64,000 bases of DNA from Thiofilum sp. (GCF_016711335.1 NZ_JADJTF010000001.1:2666001-2730000); one strand, 5' to 3'. Positions 1 through 8,972 are shown, counted from the first letter of the stretch. Translations and numbers: made by a program. Notes: a model not told the origin generated them from the letters alone.

Positions 1-482
1 TGCACGGTACGTACTACAAACGGCAAGCCTATAAAAGTGAGCGCGACTAAAATACCTAAAGGAGTAAAGGCGACTTGAATACCCAAAGGGTCTAGTAAGC
101 TACCTATCCAACCATTGGGTGCATAGATCGCTGATAGGGTAATGCCCGCCACTGCTGTTGGCAAAGCAAACGGTAGATCGATTAAAGCATCAACAAAACG
201 CTTACCTGTAAACTCATAACGCACTAGCACCCAAGCCAGCAATAAACCAAAGACCACATTGATGCAGGCAGCTATTAGCGAGGTAAAAAAGGATACTTTA
301 TAGGAGGCTACGACTTGAGGAGCGCTAATCGTTTTCCAAAAACTCGTCCAGTCCATCGTAAAGGCTTCAATAAATACCGCAGCGAGCGGAATTAAAACGA
401 TCAAAGATAAATAAACAAGGGTATAGCCTAAGGTTAGATTAAAACCGGGGAGTACTTTTCTAAGCGATGCTGATTGGGCCAT
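1..482 (-). CDS. cysT: Sulfate/thiosulfate ABC transporter permease CysT (partial)
   Basis: N-terminal 160 or so residues of an inner-membrane permease; the gene runs off the left edge. Reading from the ATG at 482 gives MAQSASLRKVLPGF, then a hydrophobic segment (LGYTLVYLSLIVLIPL) and the CysT-like stretch around VVFGLLLAWVLVRYEF and DLPFAVPTAVAGI. CysT pairs with CysW and the ATPase CysA to import sulfate captured by the periplasmic binding protein. That protein is encoded immediately upstream on the same strand, 127 bp away, with a strong hairpin between the two genes. Order binding protein then cysT is the usual one. Identification is firm; only the C-terminal part is missing. Confidence 0.9.
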   Translation of the reverse strand, partial: MAQSASLRKVLPGFNLTLGYTLVYLSLIVLIPLAAVFIEAFTMDWTSFWKTISAPQVVASYKVSFFTSLIAACINVVFGLLLAWVLVRYEFTGKRFVDALIDLPFALPTAVAGITLSAIYAPNGWIGSLLDPLGIQVAFTPLGILVALTFIGLPFVVRTV

Positions 483-555
483 TGAGTCTCTCGTCTTGTA
501 CGGTGCTAGTTAACTGTGTTGGGGCTGCTATCTATGGGTTTAACCTTTGAAACAT

Positions 556-589
556 GCGCAGGGGCAAACACGTTGGTTTGCCCCTGCGC
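556..589. repeat. Perfect 14-bp intergenic hairpin, copy 1 of a dispersed family
   Basis: GCGCAGGGGCAAAC pairs perfectly with GTTTGCCCCTGCGC around the 6-nt loop ACGTTG. It lies 20 bp past the stop of the sulfate-binding protein gene and before cysT. Related hairpins occur at 24967 and 60417. A likely role, by analogy with the REP between malE and malF, is to stabilise the binding-protein mRNA or reduce read-through into cysT. The structure is seen; the function is inferred. Confidence 0.75.
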
Positions 590-609
590 TTAATGGCTAA
601 CTAATACCG

Positions 610-1629
610 TTATTGGGCTACTTTGATTTGATCAAAGATACCGCCATTGCTGAAGTGTTTAGCTTGTACTTGCTCCCAAGTGCCAAATAGCTCGGCTAAG
701 GTAAATAGCTTCACCTGACCAAAGTTAGCTTGATGTTTAGCAAAGGCGGCTTTGTCGCGTGGGCGGAAATAATGTTTGCCAATAATGTCCTGCACTTCGG
801 GGGTGTATAAATATTCTAGGTAAGCTTTAGCGACTGCTTCAGTGCCATGTTTTTTGGCATATTTTTCTACCACCGTGACGGGTGGCTCAGCTAAAATCGA
901 CAAAGACGGTGTGACGATTTCATAGTTACCTTTGCCTAATTCATTGAGTACTAAGTAGGCTTCATTTTCCCAAGTGATCAGTACATCGCCGACATTGCGT
1001 TGGGTGAACGTGGTAGTAGAGCCACGCGCTCCGGTGTCGAGTACTTTTACATTGTCAAAGATTTGTTTAACAAAAGCTTGTGCTTTGGCTTCATTACCAC
1101 CGGGTTGTTTTAAGGCATAACCCCACGCAGCTAAGTAGTTCCAACGTGCACCGCCTGAAGTTTTAGGATTAGGAGTGACTACATTGATACCGGATTTAGC
1201 CAGATCATCCCAGTCTTTAATATTTTTAGGATTACCCTTACGCACTAAAAACACGATAGTAGAAGTGTAAGGAGTGGAGTTTTGTGGCAATAGCTTTTGC
1301 CAGTCTTTAGAGATGAGATTGGCTTTAGCCAGTTCATCAATGTCATAGCCTAGCGCAAGTGTTGCTACATCGCCCTCTAAACCATCGACTAATGCTCGCG
1401 CTTGTTTACCAGAGCCGCCGTGTGAGCGATTAATTTCGAGGTTATCACCCGTTTTCTCTTTCCAATACTTAGTAAAAGCTAAGCCTACGTCTGCATAAAG
1501 CTCACGAGTAGGATCGTAGGAGACGTTTAATAGCGTTACGTCGGCTGCGTGGCTAAATGAACTAAAAGTGTTAATCCCGATAATCAGAGCAGCACCTAAT
1601 AAAGTGCGTTTAAAGTTAGAAAATGCCAT
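610..1629 (-). CDS. sbp: Periplasmic sulfate-binding protein
   Basis: Solute-binding component of the CysTWA sulfate importer. The chosen start is the ATG at 1629 (MAFSNFKRTLLGAALI), preceded by an AGGA-type ribosome-binding site; the frame is open further upstream but without homology. A signal peptide ends near SFSHAADVTL. The mature part carries the family signatures NVSYDPTRELY, RSHGGSGKQARAL, GLEGDVATLALGYDID, GGARWNYLAAWGYAL and the C-terminal FTLAELFGTW. Length (339 aa) is normal. It is divergent from the cysK fragment across a 256-bp region and upstream of cysT. Sbp and CysP (thiosulfate-preferring) are close relatives, so the exact ligand preference is uncertain. Confidence 0.93.
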   Translation of the reverse strand: MAFSNFKRTLLGAALIIGINTFSSFSHAADVTLLNVSYDPTRELYADVGLAFTKYWKEKTGDNLEINRSHGGSGKQARALVDGLEGDVATLALGYDIDELAKANLISKDWQKLLPQNSTPYTSTIVFLVRKGNPKNIKDWDDLAKSGINVVTPNPKTSGGARWNYLAAWGYALKQPGGNEAKAQAFVKQIFDNVKVLDTGARGSTTTFTQRNVGDVLITWENEAYLVLNELGKGNYEIVTPSLSILAEPPVTVVEKYAKKHGTEAVAKAYLEYLYTPEVQDIIGKHYFRPRDKAAFAKHQANFGQVKLFTLAELFGTWEQVQAKHFSNGGIFDQIKVAQ

Positions 1630-1885
1630 GTCTAGTATCCTGTAAAGCTGTGAGTAATTGTTTGTGTGAGGAGGATAGTAGAGGGGGCGCTGATTAAAGC
1701 GAACCAAGAAAAATCGCATTGCTTATGCAAAAAAGTGATTTAGAAGGACAGTGTTTAGTCGTTATTGAGATAATAATTCTGTAGAGCTTATAACAAATGG
1801 TGAAATAGATATGCTTTTATATTATTTTTCATGATAAATCAGAGTGATTAGAGTACAGCGTAATAACTCAATTGAGGACACTATA

Positions 1886-2601
1886 ATGTCGCACTGGTTT
1901 AATGATAATTCGCAATCGATTGGCAATACTCCGCTCGTCAAACTCAATCGTGTCATCGGTGATGCAAAAGCTACCGTCTTAGCCAAGATTGAAGGGCGTA
2001 ATCCCGCCTATTCGGTCAAATGTCGTATTGGTGCTGCCATGATCTGGGATGCTGAAAAGCGCGGCATACTCACCGCAGGTAAAGAGCTAGTCGAACCCAC
2101 TAGCGGCAATACCGGAATTGCATTAGCTTTTGTGGCCGCAGCACGCGGTATTCCTTTGACCCTAACCATGCCTGAAACCATGAGTATTGAGCGGCGTAAA
2201 TTACTGAGTGCCTATGGTGCAAAGCTGGTACTCACTGAGGGGCCAAAAGGTATGAATGGTGCGGTGGCTAAAGCCGAAGAAATTGCCGCCTCCGATCCTG
2301 ATAAATATGTATTGCTGCAACAATTTAAAAACCCCGCTAATCCCGCTATCCATGTGGCAACTACGGGACCTGAAATCTGGAATGCCACGGAGGGCAATAT
2401 TGATATTTTTGTCTCAGGGGTGGGCACGGGCGGAACGATCACGGGTGTATCCCGCTATTTTAAAGAAGTGCAGGGCAAAGCCATTCAATCGGTAGCAGTA
2501 GAGCCAACCGCGAGTCCAGTACTGACCCAAAAACGTAATGGTGAGCCGATTAAGCCTGCACCTCATAAGATTCAGGGTATTGGTGCTGGATTTATTAGTC
2601 C
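1886..2601 (+). pseudogene. cysK: Cysteine synthase A, 5' part, interrupted by an IS element
   Basis: N-terminal three quarters of a CysK-type O-acetylserine sulfhydrylase (PLP enzyme making cysteine from O-acetylserine and sulfide). Reading starts at the ATG at 1886 (MSHWFNDNSQSIGNTPLVKL). CysK hallmarks are intact: the PLP lysine in NPAYSVKCRIGAAMIWD, the substrate loop PTSGNTGIALA, TMPETMSIERRKLL and GVGTGGTITGVSRY. After HKIQGIGAGFI the frame runs into IS sequence and stops at 2656 with a foreign tail. The missing C-terminus resumes at 3189. Removing 592 bp restores a continuous frame (GFI-SPEVLD). A truncated product lacking the C-terminal segment is unlikely to be active. Confidence 0.92.
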
Positions 2602-3193
2602 GTCTTCAAGGTTAAAACCACCGTCTTTAGACGGTCAGATTTATCTGCGATACTAGCTGGATGAAGGTTGGCATGAGGTCGTGAGAGATGGAGTATCGGT
2701 ATGGAAGCCACACCGTCTACCGGATTGAGTATCACTTTGTATTTGTGACGAAATACCGCTATCCGGTACTGAAAGGGGATGTGGGGTTAAAGATACGGGA
2801 GTTGATCCGTCAAACCTGTCAAGCCTTTGAGATAGAAATAGTGAAGGGGGTGGTGAGCAAGGATCATGTGCATTTGTTGTTATCGGTGCCACCGGAGCTA
2901 GCACCGAGCGAGATCATGCGCCGAATTAAGGGTCGAAGTGCGGCAAAAATCTTTGAAAGCTACCCGGATTTAAGAAAGCGGTATTGGGGACAGCATTTTT
3001 GGGCGCGGGGTTATTTTTGTGCGACTTCAGGGGAATTGAGTGCTGAGATGATTAAGGCGTATTTAGAGCATCACTTTGAACCGAGGTTAGAGGATAACTT
3101 TAAGACAGAAGGCTAGACGGGTCTATTCGACCCGTATCCGGACTTTAGTCCTTTCAGCGAACCCTTCAGCTTTAGCTGATGGTTGTTAAGTCC
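2602..3193 (+). mobile_element. IS200/IS605-type insertion sequence, about 592 bp, inside cysK
   Basis: A compact element carrying one tnpA and no terminal inverted repeats. The pentamer AGTCC occurs at both junctions (2597-2601 and 3189-3193), so the exact edges can slide by up to 5 nt; either way the insert is 592 bp and its removal makes cysK continuous and in frame. Near the left end is the hairpin ACCGTC-TTTA-GACGGT (2620-2635). Near the right end are GGAC-TTTA-GTCC (3140-3151) and TCAGC-TTTA-GCTGA (3166-3179). Such subterminal hairpins sharing a TTTA loop are what single-strand Y1 transposases of this family recognise. No tnpB is present, so it is IS200-like in layout. Confidence 0.88.
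2688..3116 (+). CDS. tnpA: IS200/IS605-family transposase TnpA (Y1 HUH)
   Basis: A 142-aa single-domain transposase that cuts and rejoins single-stranded DNA at element ends. The HUH pair is visible in VSKDHVHLLLS (His60 and His62) and the catalytic tyrosine is probably Tyr125 in MIKAYLEHH. The N-terminus HTVYRIEYHFVFVTKYRYPVL and the segment RRIKGRSAAKIFE are typical of the family. Length is normal for TnpA and no frameshift is seen, so the element may still be active. It starts at the ATG at 2688 after a GAGAG stretch. It lies in the same orientation as the cysK it interrupts. Confidence 0.92.
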   Translation: MEYRYGSHTVYRIEYHFVFVTKYRYPVLKGDVGLKIRELIRQTCQAFEIEIVKGVVSKDHVHLLLSVPPELAPSEIMRRIKGRSAAKIFESYPDLRKRYWGQHFWARGYFCATSGELSAEMIKAYLEHHFEPRLEDNFKTEG

Positions 3194-3461
3194 AGAGGTA
3201 TTGGATTTAGCGTTGGTCGATACGATTGAGCAGGTAACTAATGAAGAGGCGATTGATTACGCTCGCCGCTTGACACGTGAAGAGGGGATTTTAGCAGGTA
3301 TTTCGTGTGGGGCTGCGGTAGCGGTCGCGGCACGTTTGGCTCAACGCGAGGAAAATGCAGGTAAAACCATTGTGGTGATTTTACCCGATTCAGGGGAGCG
3401 TTATTTAAGCTCAGCGTTGTTTGAAGGTATTTTTGATGAGAAAGGATTGCTAATTTCTTAG
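3189..3461 (+). pseudogene. cysK: Cysteine synthase A, 3' part
   Basis: C-terminal remainder of the cysK interrupted at 2601. The readable protein (PEVLDLALVDTIEQVTNEEA, then a GILAGISCGAAVAVAARL segment and IVVILPDSGERYLSSALF) matches the CysK C-terminus, including the PLP-phosphate-side GISxGAA loop and the terminal SGERYLS. There is no plausible independent start. No decay other than the insertion is seen in either half, which suggests a recent event. The organism may have another cysteine synthase (cysM or a second cysK) outside the window. Confidence 0.9.
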
Positions 3462-3467
3462 CTTTTT

Positions 3468-3728
3468 ATGATCACAGTTATTAATCAATTTATTCTGCGG
3501 CATATCAAATCACTGGAAATGCTGGGCGTATTAATGCGTATTGCCAGTTTTAGCCTAGTGAGTTGGTTAGGGCCTCAGAGTCCGTTTATGTTAGTGTGGG
3601 TAGTGAATACCTGCGATGCGATCTTATTGGCATGGTGCTCGATTTTAAAAAAGGATCGAGCCTATACCGTATTAAATGTTTTTTGGATATTAGTGGGAAT
3701 AATAGGAGTTTTACGTGCACAAAACTAG
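3468..3728 (+). CDS. Small two-helix membrane protein, unknown function
   Basis: An 86-aa protein starting 7 bp after the cysK stop (ATG ATC ACA). Two hydrophobic segments flank a short charged linker: roughly residues 36-58 (SPFMLVWVVNTCDAILLAWC) and 67-82 (VLNVFWILVGIIGVL). The linker contains KKDRAY. This layout resembles the small CBU_0592-type integral membrane proteins, but I only recognise the general shape. Spacing suggests it was cotranscribed with cysK. No catalytic motif is visible. Confidence 0.6.
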   Translation: MITVINQFILRHIKSLEMLGVLMRIASFSLVSWLGPQSPFMLVWVVNTCDAILLAWCSILKKDRAYTVLNVFWILVGIIGVLRAQN

Positions 3729-4028
3729 CTGTATGAATGAACGTTGTAAGAGATGCAGCTAAAAATAATTATATCAATTAAAATAATGATTAAGCGCCTA
3801 ATGGGTTGTTTTTATAAATGCTTTAGGCGCTATCTTTTATCTTGCCCATATCGTTTTTATAAATGTTTCTATAAATAATAACCTACTTATTCTTTTATCT
3901 TGTTTAGTTGGCTTAAAAATTACCTCTTATTGATCAATTCGATATAAGTATAGCGCAAATAGTTAGTTCTTTAGTATTTTAAGATTTGTTAGCCTCTCAA
4001 TCACCATTTAATTAAAAGGTTTTAATCA
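3729..4028. other. 300-bp intergenic region before tauABCD
   Basis: AT-rich and without a convincing ORF. It contains an inverted repeat AGCGCCTAA (3793-3801) and TTAGGCGCT (3823-3831) with a 21-nt loop, which may end the cysK-side transcript. The segment from about 3900 to 4020 should hold the tau promoter. A purine stretch AAAAGG sits just before the tauA ATG. I could not assign a CysB/Cbl-type operator with confidence. Confidence 0.4.
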
Positions 4029-5021
4029 ATGAATACTAAATCATTATGGTTGACGGCAGTCGTTAGTACAACATTATGGCTAGGAGTATTGGAGGCTGAC
4101 GAAACTAATAAAGTCATTATTGCTTATCAAACAGGTGTTGATCCCTCCAAAATAGCGCAAGCAGATGGTGCTTATGAGAAGGCTACGGGACGTGAAATTG
4201 ATTGGCGTAAATTTGAAAGTGGTGCTGAAGTAATTGCAGCAGTAGCGTCTGGCGATATTGTAGTGGGTAATATTGGTTCTAGTCCTTTAGCGGCAGCTGC
4301 AAGCCGTGGTTTACCTATTCAAACATTTTTAATTGCAGGGGTATTAGGAAGCTCAGAGGCATTAGTCGTGCGTAATGGCTCTAATATTACTAAACCAGAG
4401 GATTTGATAGGTAAAAAGATTGCAGTGCCTTTCGTATCGACTACGCATTACAGTTTATTAGCAGCACTCAATCATTGGGGAGTTGATCCTAAAAAGGTTG
4501 AAATCATTAATCTAAGACCTAGTGAAATATCAGCGGCTTGGGAGCGCGGTGATATTGATGCAGCTTATGTATGGGAACCTGCTTTAGGTAAAGCCAAAGC
4601 GTCGGGTAAAGAACTCACCAATTCGGATGAGGTAGGTAAATGGGGTTCACCTACGTTTGATGTTTGGATTACACGAAAAGACTTCGCTGAGAAAAACCCT
4701 AATTTTTTAACTCAATTTGCTAAGGTCACGACCACTGAAACGGCTCGTTATAATCAAGATCCCAAATCATATGTTGCAGATGCGAGTAATTTAGAAAAAA
4801 TTGCGCGTATTACTGGCTCAAAAACCGAAGATATTAGTGTTTTCTTAGCAGGTAATCGTTATCCCAGTGCTAAAGAGCAGGTCGATATTCTCACTCAAAA
4901 CTTTGCAGATGCGATTAAAAAGACGGCTGAGTTTTTAAAGTCACAGGGCAAGGTGGAAACAGTTCAAGCCGATTACCTGCCTTATGTTACTAATCAGTTT
5001 GTTAAAAATGCGGCTGAGTAG
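4029..5021 (+). CDS. tauA: Taurine ABC transporter substrate-binding protein TauA
   Basis: Periplasmic receptor for taurine and related alkanesulfonates. A short signal peptide (MNTKSLWLTAVVSTTLWLGVLEA) is followed by VIIAYQTGVDPSKIAQADGA, EIDWRKFESGAEVIAAVASGD and IGSSPLAAAASRGLPI, all typical of TauA. The later IDAAYVWEPALGKAKASGK segment is part of the ligand cleft. The length (330 aa) is normal. First gene of tauABCD; the stop shares its region with the tauB start (next ATG 6 bp later). Such operons are normally induced under sulfate limitation. Confidence 0.95.
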   Translation: MNTKSLWLTAVVSTTLWLGVLEADETNKVIIAYQTGVDPSKIAQADGAYEKATGREIDWRKFESGAEVIAAVASGDIVVGNIGSSPLAAAASRGLPIQTFLIAGVLGSSEALVVRNGSNITKPEDLIGKKIAVPFVSTTHYSLLAALNHWGVDPKKVEIINLRPSEISAAWERGDIDAAYVWEPALGKAKASGKELTNSDEVGKWGSPTFDVWITRKDFAEKNPNFLTQFAKVTTTETARYNQDPKSYVADASNLEKIARITGSKTEDISVFLAGNRYPSAKEQVDILTQNFADAIKKTAEFLKSQGKVETVQADYLPYVTNQFVKNAAE

Positions 5022-5026
5022 TGATT

Positions 5027-5812
5027 ATGAGCAACGACTTATGCGTTGAACATCTTTTTGTACATTATCCAGAGCAGGCTTTTGCAGCGCTGGATAATGT
5101 ATCCCTATCTATAGGTGAACGTGATTTAACTGTAGCTCTTGGTCCCTCTGGTTGCGGTAAAACTACGCTGTTAAATGTATTAGCAGGCTTTGTTGAACCT
5201 AGTGCGGGTAAGGTCACCTTAAACGGTAAGGCGCTAAAAGGTCCTTCGGCTGAGCGGGCGGTCGTGTTTCAAGATGATGCCTTATTACCTTGGTTGAATG
5301 TGATCGATAATGTCGCTTTTGGCTTGAGATTGCAGGGTATTACTCTAGCTGAGCGTACTAAAAGGGCTAAAGAAGTAATCGCTTTAGTAGGTTTAACAGG
5401 GTTTGAGGATTCCAATATTTGGCAGTTATCGGGTGGGATGCGTCAGCGTGTAGGCATAGCGCGTGCGCTCGCGGTACATTCGGAAGTCTTGCTGATGGAT
5501 GAACCGTTTGGAGCTTTAGACGTTTTTACCCGTTCAGCCATGCAGGGATTATTGCTTAAAGCGTGGTCGCATACTAAGCAGCGTATTTTCCTTATTACCC
5601 ATGATATTGAAGAAGCTCTGATCTTAGCCACGCATTTGATATTGATGACGCCCCGTCCGGGGAAAATTCAAACCGAATTAAGTTTAAGTTTTAACCAGCG
5701 TTATTTGCTGGGCGAGCCTTTACGCTCCATTAAATCCGATCCTTTGTTTATTAATTTACGTGAGCAATTGGTGGAGAGCCTCACTCCTCACGATCTCAAG
5801 GAGGCTATATGA
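5027..5812 (+). CDS. tauB: Taurine ABC transporter ATP-binding protein TauB
   Basis: Cytoplasmic ATPase energising taurine uptake. Walker A is GPSGCGKTTLLN, the Q-loop is VFQDDALLPWLNV, the ABC signature is LSGGMRQRVGIARAL, Walker B is VLLMDEPFGALD and the switch histidine is in LITHDIEEAL. I chose ATG at 5027 (MSNDLCVEH) rather than the in-frame GTG at 5021, which overlaps the tauA stop. The 3' end overlaps tauC by 4 bp, indicating translational coupling. Confidence 0.95.
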   Translation: MSNDLCVEHLFVHYPEQAFAALDNVSLSIGERDLTVALGPSGCGKTTLLNVLAGFVEPSAGKVTLNGKALKGPSAERAVVFQDDALLPWLNVIDNVAFGLRLQGITLAERTKRAKEVIALVGLTGFEDSNIWQLSGGMRQRVGIARALAVHSEVLLMDEPFGALDVFTRSAMQGLLLKAWSHTKQRIFLITHDIEEALILATHLILMTPRPGKIQTELSLSFNQRYLLGEPLRSIKSDPLFINLREQLVESLTPHDLKEAI

Positions 5813-6666
5813 GTGCATTAGAGTCTGAACTGGCTTTGAAATCATTAGGGTCAACTACCCCTCTCATTCACACTATTAGACAGTGGAAAGGGTGGCAGCA
5901 GTATCAATATCTATGGCTGGGTGGATTCAGTGTGGTGATGCTGACTGCCTTATGGTGGTTGGTAAGTGCCTTACAGTTTGTGCCTGCGTTATTTCTTCCA
6001 GCCCCTCAAGCGGTCGGGGATAAATTTATCCTTGTGAGTAGCACAGGCTTTATGGATGCAACGTTATGGCAGCATACGCTGGCGAGCTTACAACGTATTT
6101 TATTAGGCTTGGCGTTTGCTGTTGCTATAGGTATCCCGTTGGGTTTGTGGATGGGTTGCAATCGAGTGGTGCAAGGACTATTAGACCCCCTAGTAGAAAT
6201 CTATCGACCTATTCCTCCCTTAGCTTACTTACCTTTATTAGTCATTTGGTTTGGCATTGGTGAGTTGACTAAAGTCTTGTTGATTTTTCTAGCTATTTTA
6301 GCACCTATTATTATAGCCACCGCTCACGGTGTCTTGGCTACGAATAAAAGCCGTAAATATGCAGCACTTTCTTTAGGAGCATCCAAACAACAACTACTGT
6401 GGTATGTGATTTTACCTAGTGCCCTACCTAGCATTCTTACAGGGATTCGTATTGGCTTGGGGGCGGGATGGTCCACCTTGGTAGCTGCCGAATTGGTGGC
6501 AGCCACTCGTGGCTTAGGCTTTATGGTGCAATCAGCCGCACAATTTTTAGTAACCGATGTAGTTATTTTGGGCATTTTAGTGATTGCATTGATTGCCTTT
6601 GCTATTGAAATGGCTTTGCGTCAGCTACAAAAGCGCCTAACTCCTTGGTATAGCCATAGCGAATAA
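5809..6666 (+). CDS. tauC: Taurine ABC transporter permease TauC
   Basis: Inner-membrane permease of the SsuC/TauC type with about six hydrophobic segments. Key parts are WLGGFSVVMLTALWWLVSAL, the family motif LPAPQAVGDKF and GIPLGLWMGCNRVVQGLLDP. The EAA-loop region ALSLGASKQQLLWYVILPSALPSILTG, which contacts the ATPase, is also present. The ATG overlaps the tauB stop (ATGA). The length of 285 aa is normal. Third gene of the operon, 42 bp before tauD. Confidence 0.94.
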   Translation: MSALESELALKSLGSTTPLIHTIRQWKGWQQYQYLWLGGFSVVMLTALWWLVSALQFVPALFLPAPQAVGDKFILVSSTGFMDATLWQHTLASLQRILLGLAFAVAIGIPLGLWMGCNRVVQGLLDPLVEIYRPIPPLAYLPLLVIWFGIGELTKVLLIFLAILAPIIIATAHGVLATNKSRKYAALSLGASKQQLLWYVILPSALPSILTGIRIGLGAGWSTLVAAELVAATRGLGFMVQSAAQFLVTDVVILGILVIALIAFAIEMALRQLQKRLTPWYSHSE

Positions 6667-6708
6667 ATCACCCCTAGCTTTTTAAATCGTTAAATCGAGA
6701 TTACCTTT

Positions 6709-7539
6709 ATGCTAAGTTTTAAACGTTTAACCCCCGCCATTGGCGCAGAAGTCTTAGGCATTGATTTTACTCAGCCCATTGCGTGGCAAGAGCAGCAGCA
6801 ATTACAAGAGGCTTTAGTGACTTATCAAGTGCTTTTTGTACGTAATCAGCCGATTACTGCGGAGCAGCAACGTGATTTTGCTCGCTCATTTGGTGATTTG
6901 CATTTACATCCCATTTATCCCAAGGTTCCGAATGTACCAGAGGTCTTAGTACTGGATAATTACCAAACTGATCTAACAGATAATGCTATTTGGCATACCG
7001 ATGTAACCTTTATTCAAACCCCACCTGCTGCCTGTATTTTAAGTGCTAAACAAGTGCCTGAGTATGGCGGTGATACTTTATGGTCTAGTGGCTTTGCCGC
7101 TTGGCAAGGACTATCACCGCAATTACGTAAGTTATTAGAGGGTTTAACCGCTACCCATGATTTTGTACAGTCTTTTCCAAAAGAGCGTTTTGGCAATACT
7201 CCAGAAACAGCTGAGCAATGGGAAAAAGCACGTTTAACTAATCCACCTGTGATTCATCCTGTTATCAGAACGCATCCAGTAACAGGGTTAAAGGCTTTAT
7301 TTGTTAATGAGAGTTTCACAACAGTCATTAATGAACTACCTAAGCCTGAAAGCGATGCTATTTTGGCATTTTTATTTAAGCATATTGCACGCCCTGAATA
7401 TACGGTACGCTGGCATTGGCAAGTGAATGATATTGCCTTTTGGGATAATCGCTCGACTCAGCACTATGCAACGAATGATTATGGTAAAGCGCATCGTATT
7501 ATGCAGCGAGCTACTATTTTAGGTGACAAACCTTATTAA
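6709..7539 (+). CDS. tauD: Taurine dioxygenase TauD
   Basis: Fe(II)/2-oxoglutarate-dependent dioxygenase that converts taurine to aminoacetaldehyde and sulfite. The metal-binding facial triad is visible: His96 and Asp98 in NAIWHTDVTF and His262 in KAHRIMQRATI, the latter followed by the arginines that hold 2-oxoglutarate. The N-terminal IGAEVLGIDFTQPI and LFVRNQPIT are typical. The length of 276 aa is normal. It closes the tau operon and is followed by a good terminator. Confidence 0.95.
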   Translation: MLSFKRLTPAIGAEVLGIDFTQPIAWQEQQQLQEALVTYQVLFVRNQPITAEQQRDFARSFGDLHLHPIYPKVPNVPEVLVLDNYQTDLTDNAIWHTDVTFIQTPPAACILSAKQVPEYGGDTLWSSGFAAWQGLSPQLRKLLEGLTATHDFVQSFPKERFGNTPETAEQWEKARLTNPPVIHPVIRTHPVTGLKALFVNESFTTVINELPKPESDAILAFLFKHIARPEYTVRWHWQVNDIAFWDNRSTQHYATNDYGKAHRIMQRATILGDKPY

Positions 7540-7581
7540 ATTAATAAAAATTATTCATATAAAACGGTCGGATGTTTAAGA

Positions 7582-7609
7582 CCTTCTAATTTAATTAGAA
7601 GGCCTTTTT
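7582..7609 (+). terminator. Rho-independent terminator of tauABCD
   Basis: A perfect 9-bp stem, CCTTCTAAT then TTA then ATTAGAAGG, is followed by CCTTTTTAG. It sits 43 bp after the tauD stop, between tauD and the convergent fccB. On the other strand the stem has no good T-run, so it mainly serves tauD. Confidence 0.75.
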
Positions 7610-7655
7610 AGTTTGGAGAGTTAATTACATGGTTTAACTCTCATCGAGAGTTTAG

Positions 7656-8960
7656 CTACCCAAATAGCTCTTGAGTAATGTTTTTATACCAGCCATGTGC
7701 ATAAGCAGCCTCGGTTTTACGTACCTCATCGCTGACAGCTAGGGGTGATACACCACCCGCATCTTTCACGCTCACAATAGAAGGTTTACCTTCTTCGGTA
7801 GTGCCGACCTTATAGACTGCTGCAATAGAGATACCGTAGTCTTTGCCCACAAGACTGTAACACGTATTAATATGTGAGGTTTCAGCTAATTCCTTACCCT
7901 GTAAAGTGCTCACAATGGCGGCGGCGGCTGTTTTAGCTTGTGAATTAGCGGAGTAGGCTGATTTAGGCATAGCCCCTGCAATACAAGCATCCCCAATGAC
8001 ATAGACATCTTTATGCAAAGTCGACTCAAATGTTTTGAAATCCACTGGACACCAGCCTGCTTCATTGGCTAAGCCTATATCATGGGCGAGTTTGCCAGCT
8101 TTTTGCGGAGGAATAATATTGAGTACGGCTGCTTTAATATCGTCACTAAAAGCTGTAGTCACTGTGCGAGTGTTAACATCTACTTTTTTGACTTCAGCCT
8201 GATCTTCTAAACCCTTCCATTCAATCAGGCTATTATCAGTCCCATAGCCATAGAGCTTTTTCCAACCTTCGATAAATAACTCTTGTTTAGAAAAAGATGA
8301 CTTAGCATCTAAAATGAGCACTTTAGACTTAGGTTTATATTGCTTAAGGTATTGTGCCACTAAGCTGGCTCGCTCATAAGGACCCGGTGGGCAACGATAC
8401 GGATTAGCAGGTACTGAAATGACTACTAGACCACCATCCGTCATAGCTTCTAGTTGGTTACGTAATAAGGTTGTTTGTTCACCGGCTTTCCACGCATGAG
8501 GAATTATTGTCGCGGCTTGCTCATCATACCCTTCAATCGCATCCCATTTTAAATCAGTGCCCGGCGATACCACTAATTTATCGTATTTGAATGTCCCCTG
8601 TTGAGTGGTGACGGTTTTGGTTTGAGTATCTACTTGAGTAACTTCATCAATGACTACATTGATACCCGCTTTACGTAAATTTTCGTAATTAAAGCCAATG
8701 CTGTCTAGCGAGCGTTCTCCAGCAATGACCTCATTACTCATATAGCAGGTGTGATAAATCGGGTTGCGTTCAATTAAGGTGACTTCAATACTGGGATCAA
8801 AACGGCGTAGATAGCGAGCAGCGGTGGCTCCACCACTACCCCCACCAATCACAATCACTTTTGCCCCAGCACCCCACGAAATGAGGGGAAAGCCCATTAA
8901 ACCTAAAGCCGCAGTACCTAAGCCCGCTTTTAATACAGTACGACGTGAAATAGTAGACAT
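7656..8960 (-). CDS. fccB: Flavocytochrome c sulfide dehydrogenase, flavoprotein subunit
   Basis: Periplasmic FAD enzyme that oxidises sulfide to zero-valent sulfur and passes electrons to the FccA heme subunit. A twin-arginine signal is present (STISRRTVLKAGLGTAALGL). The dinucleotide-binding motif is KVIVIGGGSGGATAARYLRR. Family cysteines are seen in NPIYHTCYMSNEVI and TCYSLVGKDYGI, and FAD contacts in YVIGDACIAGAMPKSAYSAN. At 434 aa it is normal for FccB/SoxF. It is 12 bp downstream of the cytochrome gene, so the two form an operon. SoxF in a Sox context is the same family. Confidence 0.94.
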   Translation of the reverse strand: MSTISRRTVLKAGLGTAALGLMGFPLISWGAGAKVIVIGGGSGGATAARYLRRFDPSIEVTLIERNPIYHTCYMSNEVIAGERSLDSIGFNYENLRKAGINVVIDEVTQVDTQTKTVTTQQGTFKYDKLVVSPGTDLKWDAIEGYDEQAATIIPHAWKAGEQTTLLRNQLEAMTDGGLVVISVPANPYRCPPGPYERASLVAQYLKQYKPKSKVLILDAKSSFSKQELFIEGWKKLYGYGTDNSLIEWKGLEDQAEVKKVDVNTRTVTTAFSDDIKAAVLNIIPPQKAGKLAHDIGLANEAGWCPVDFKTFESTLHKDVYVIGDACIAGAMPKSAYSANSQAKTAAAAIVSTLQGKELAETSHINTCYSLVGKDYGISIAAVYKVGTTEEGKPSIVSVKDAGGVSPLAVSDEVRKTEAAYAHGWYKNITQELFG

Positions 8961-8972
8961 GAGGGTACTCCT

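Noticed and set aside
2212..2442. Minus-strand ORF inside cysK
   Set aside because: Antisense shadow of a clearly conserved gene, with no ribosome-binding site and no recognisable domain.
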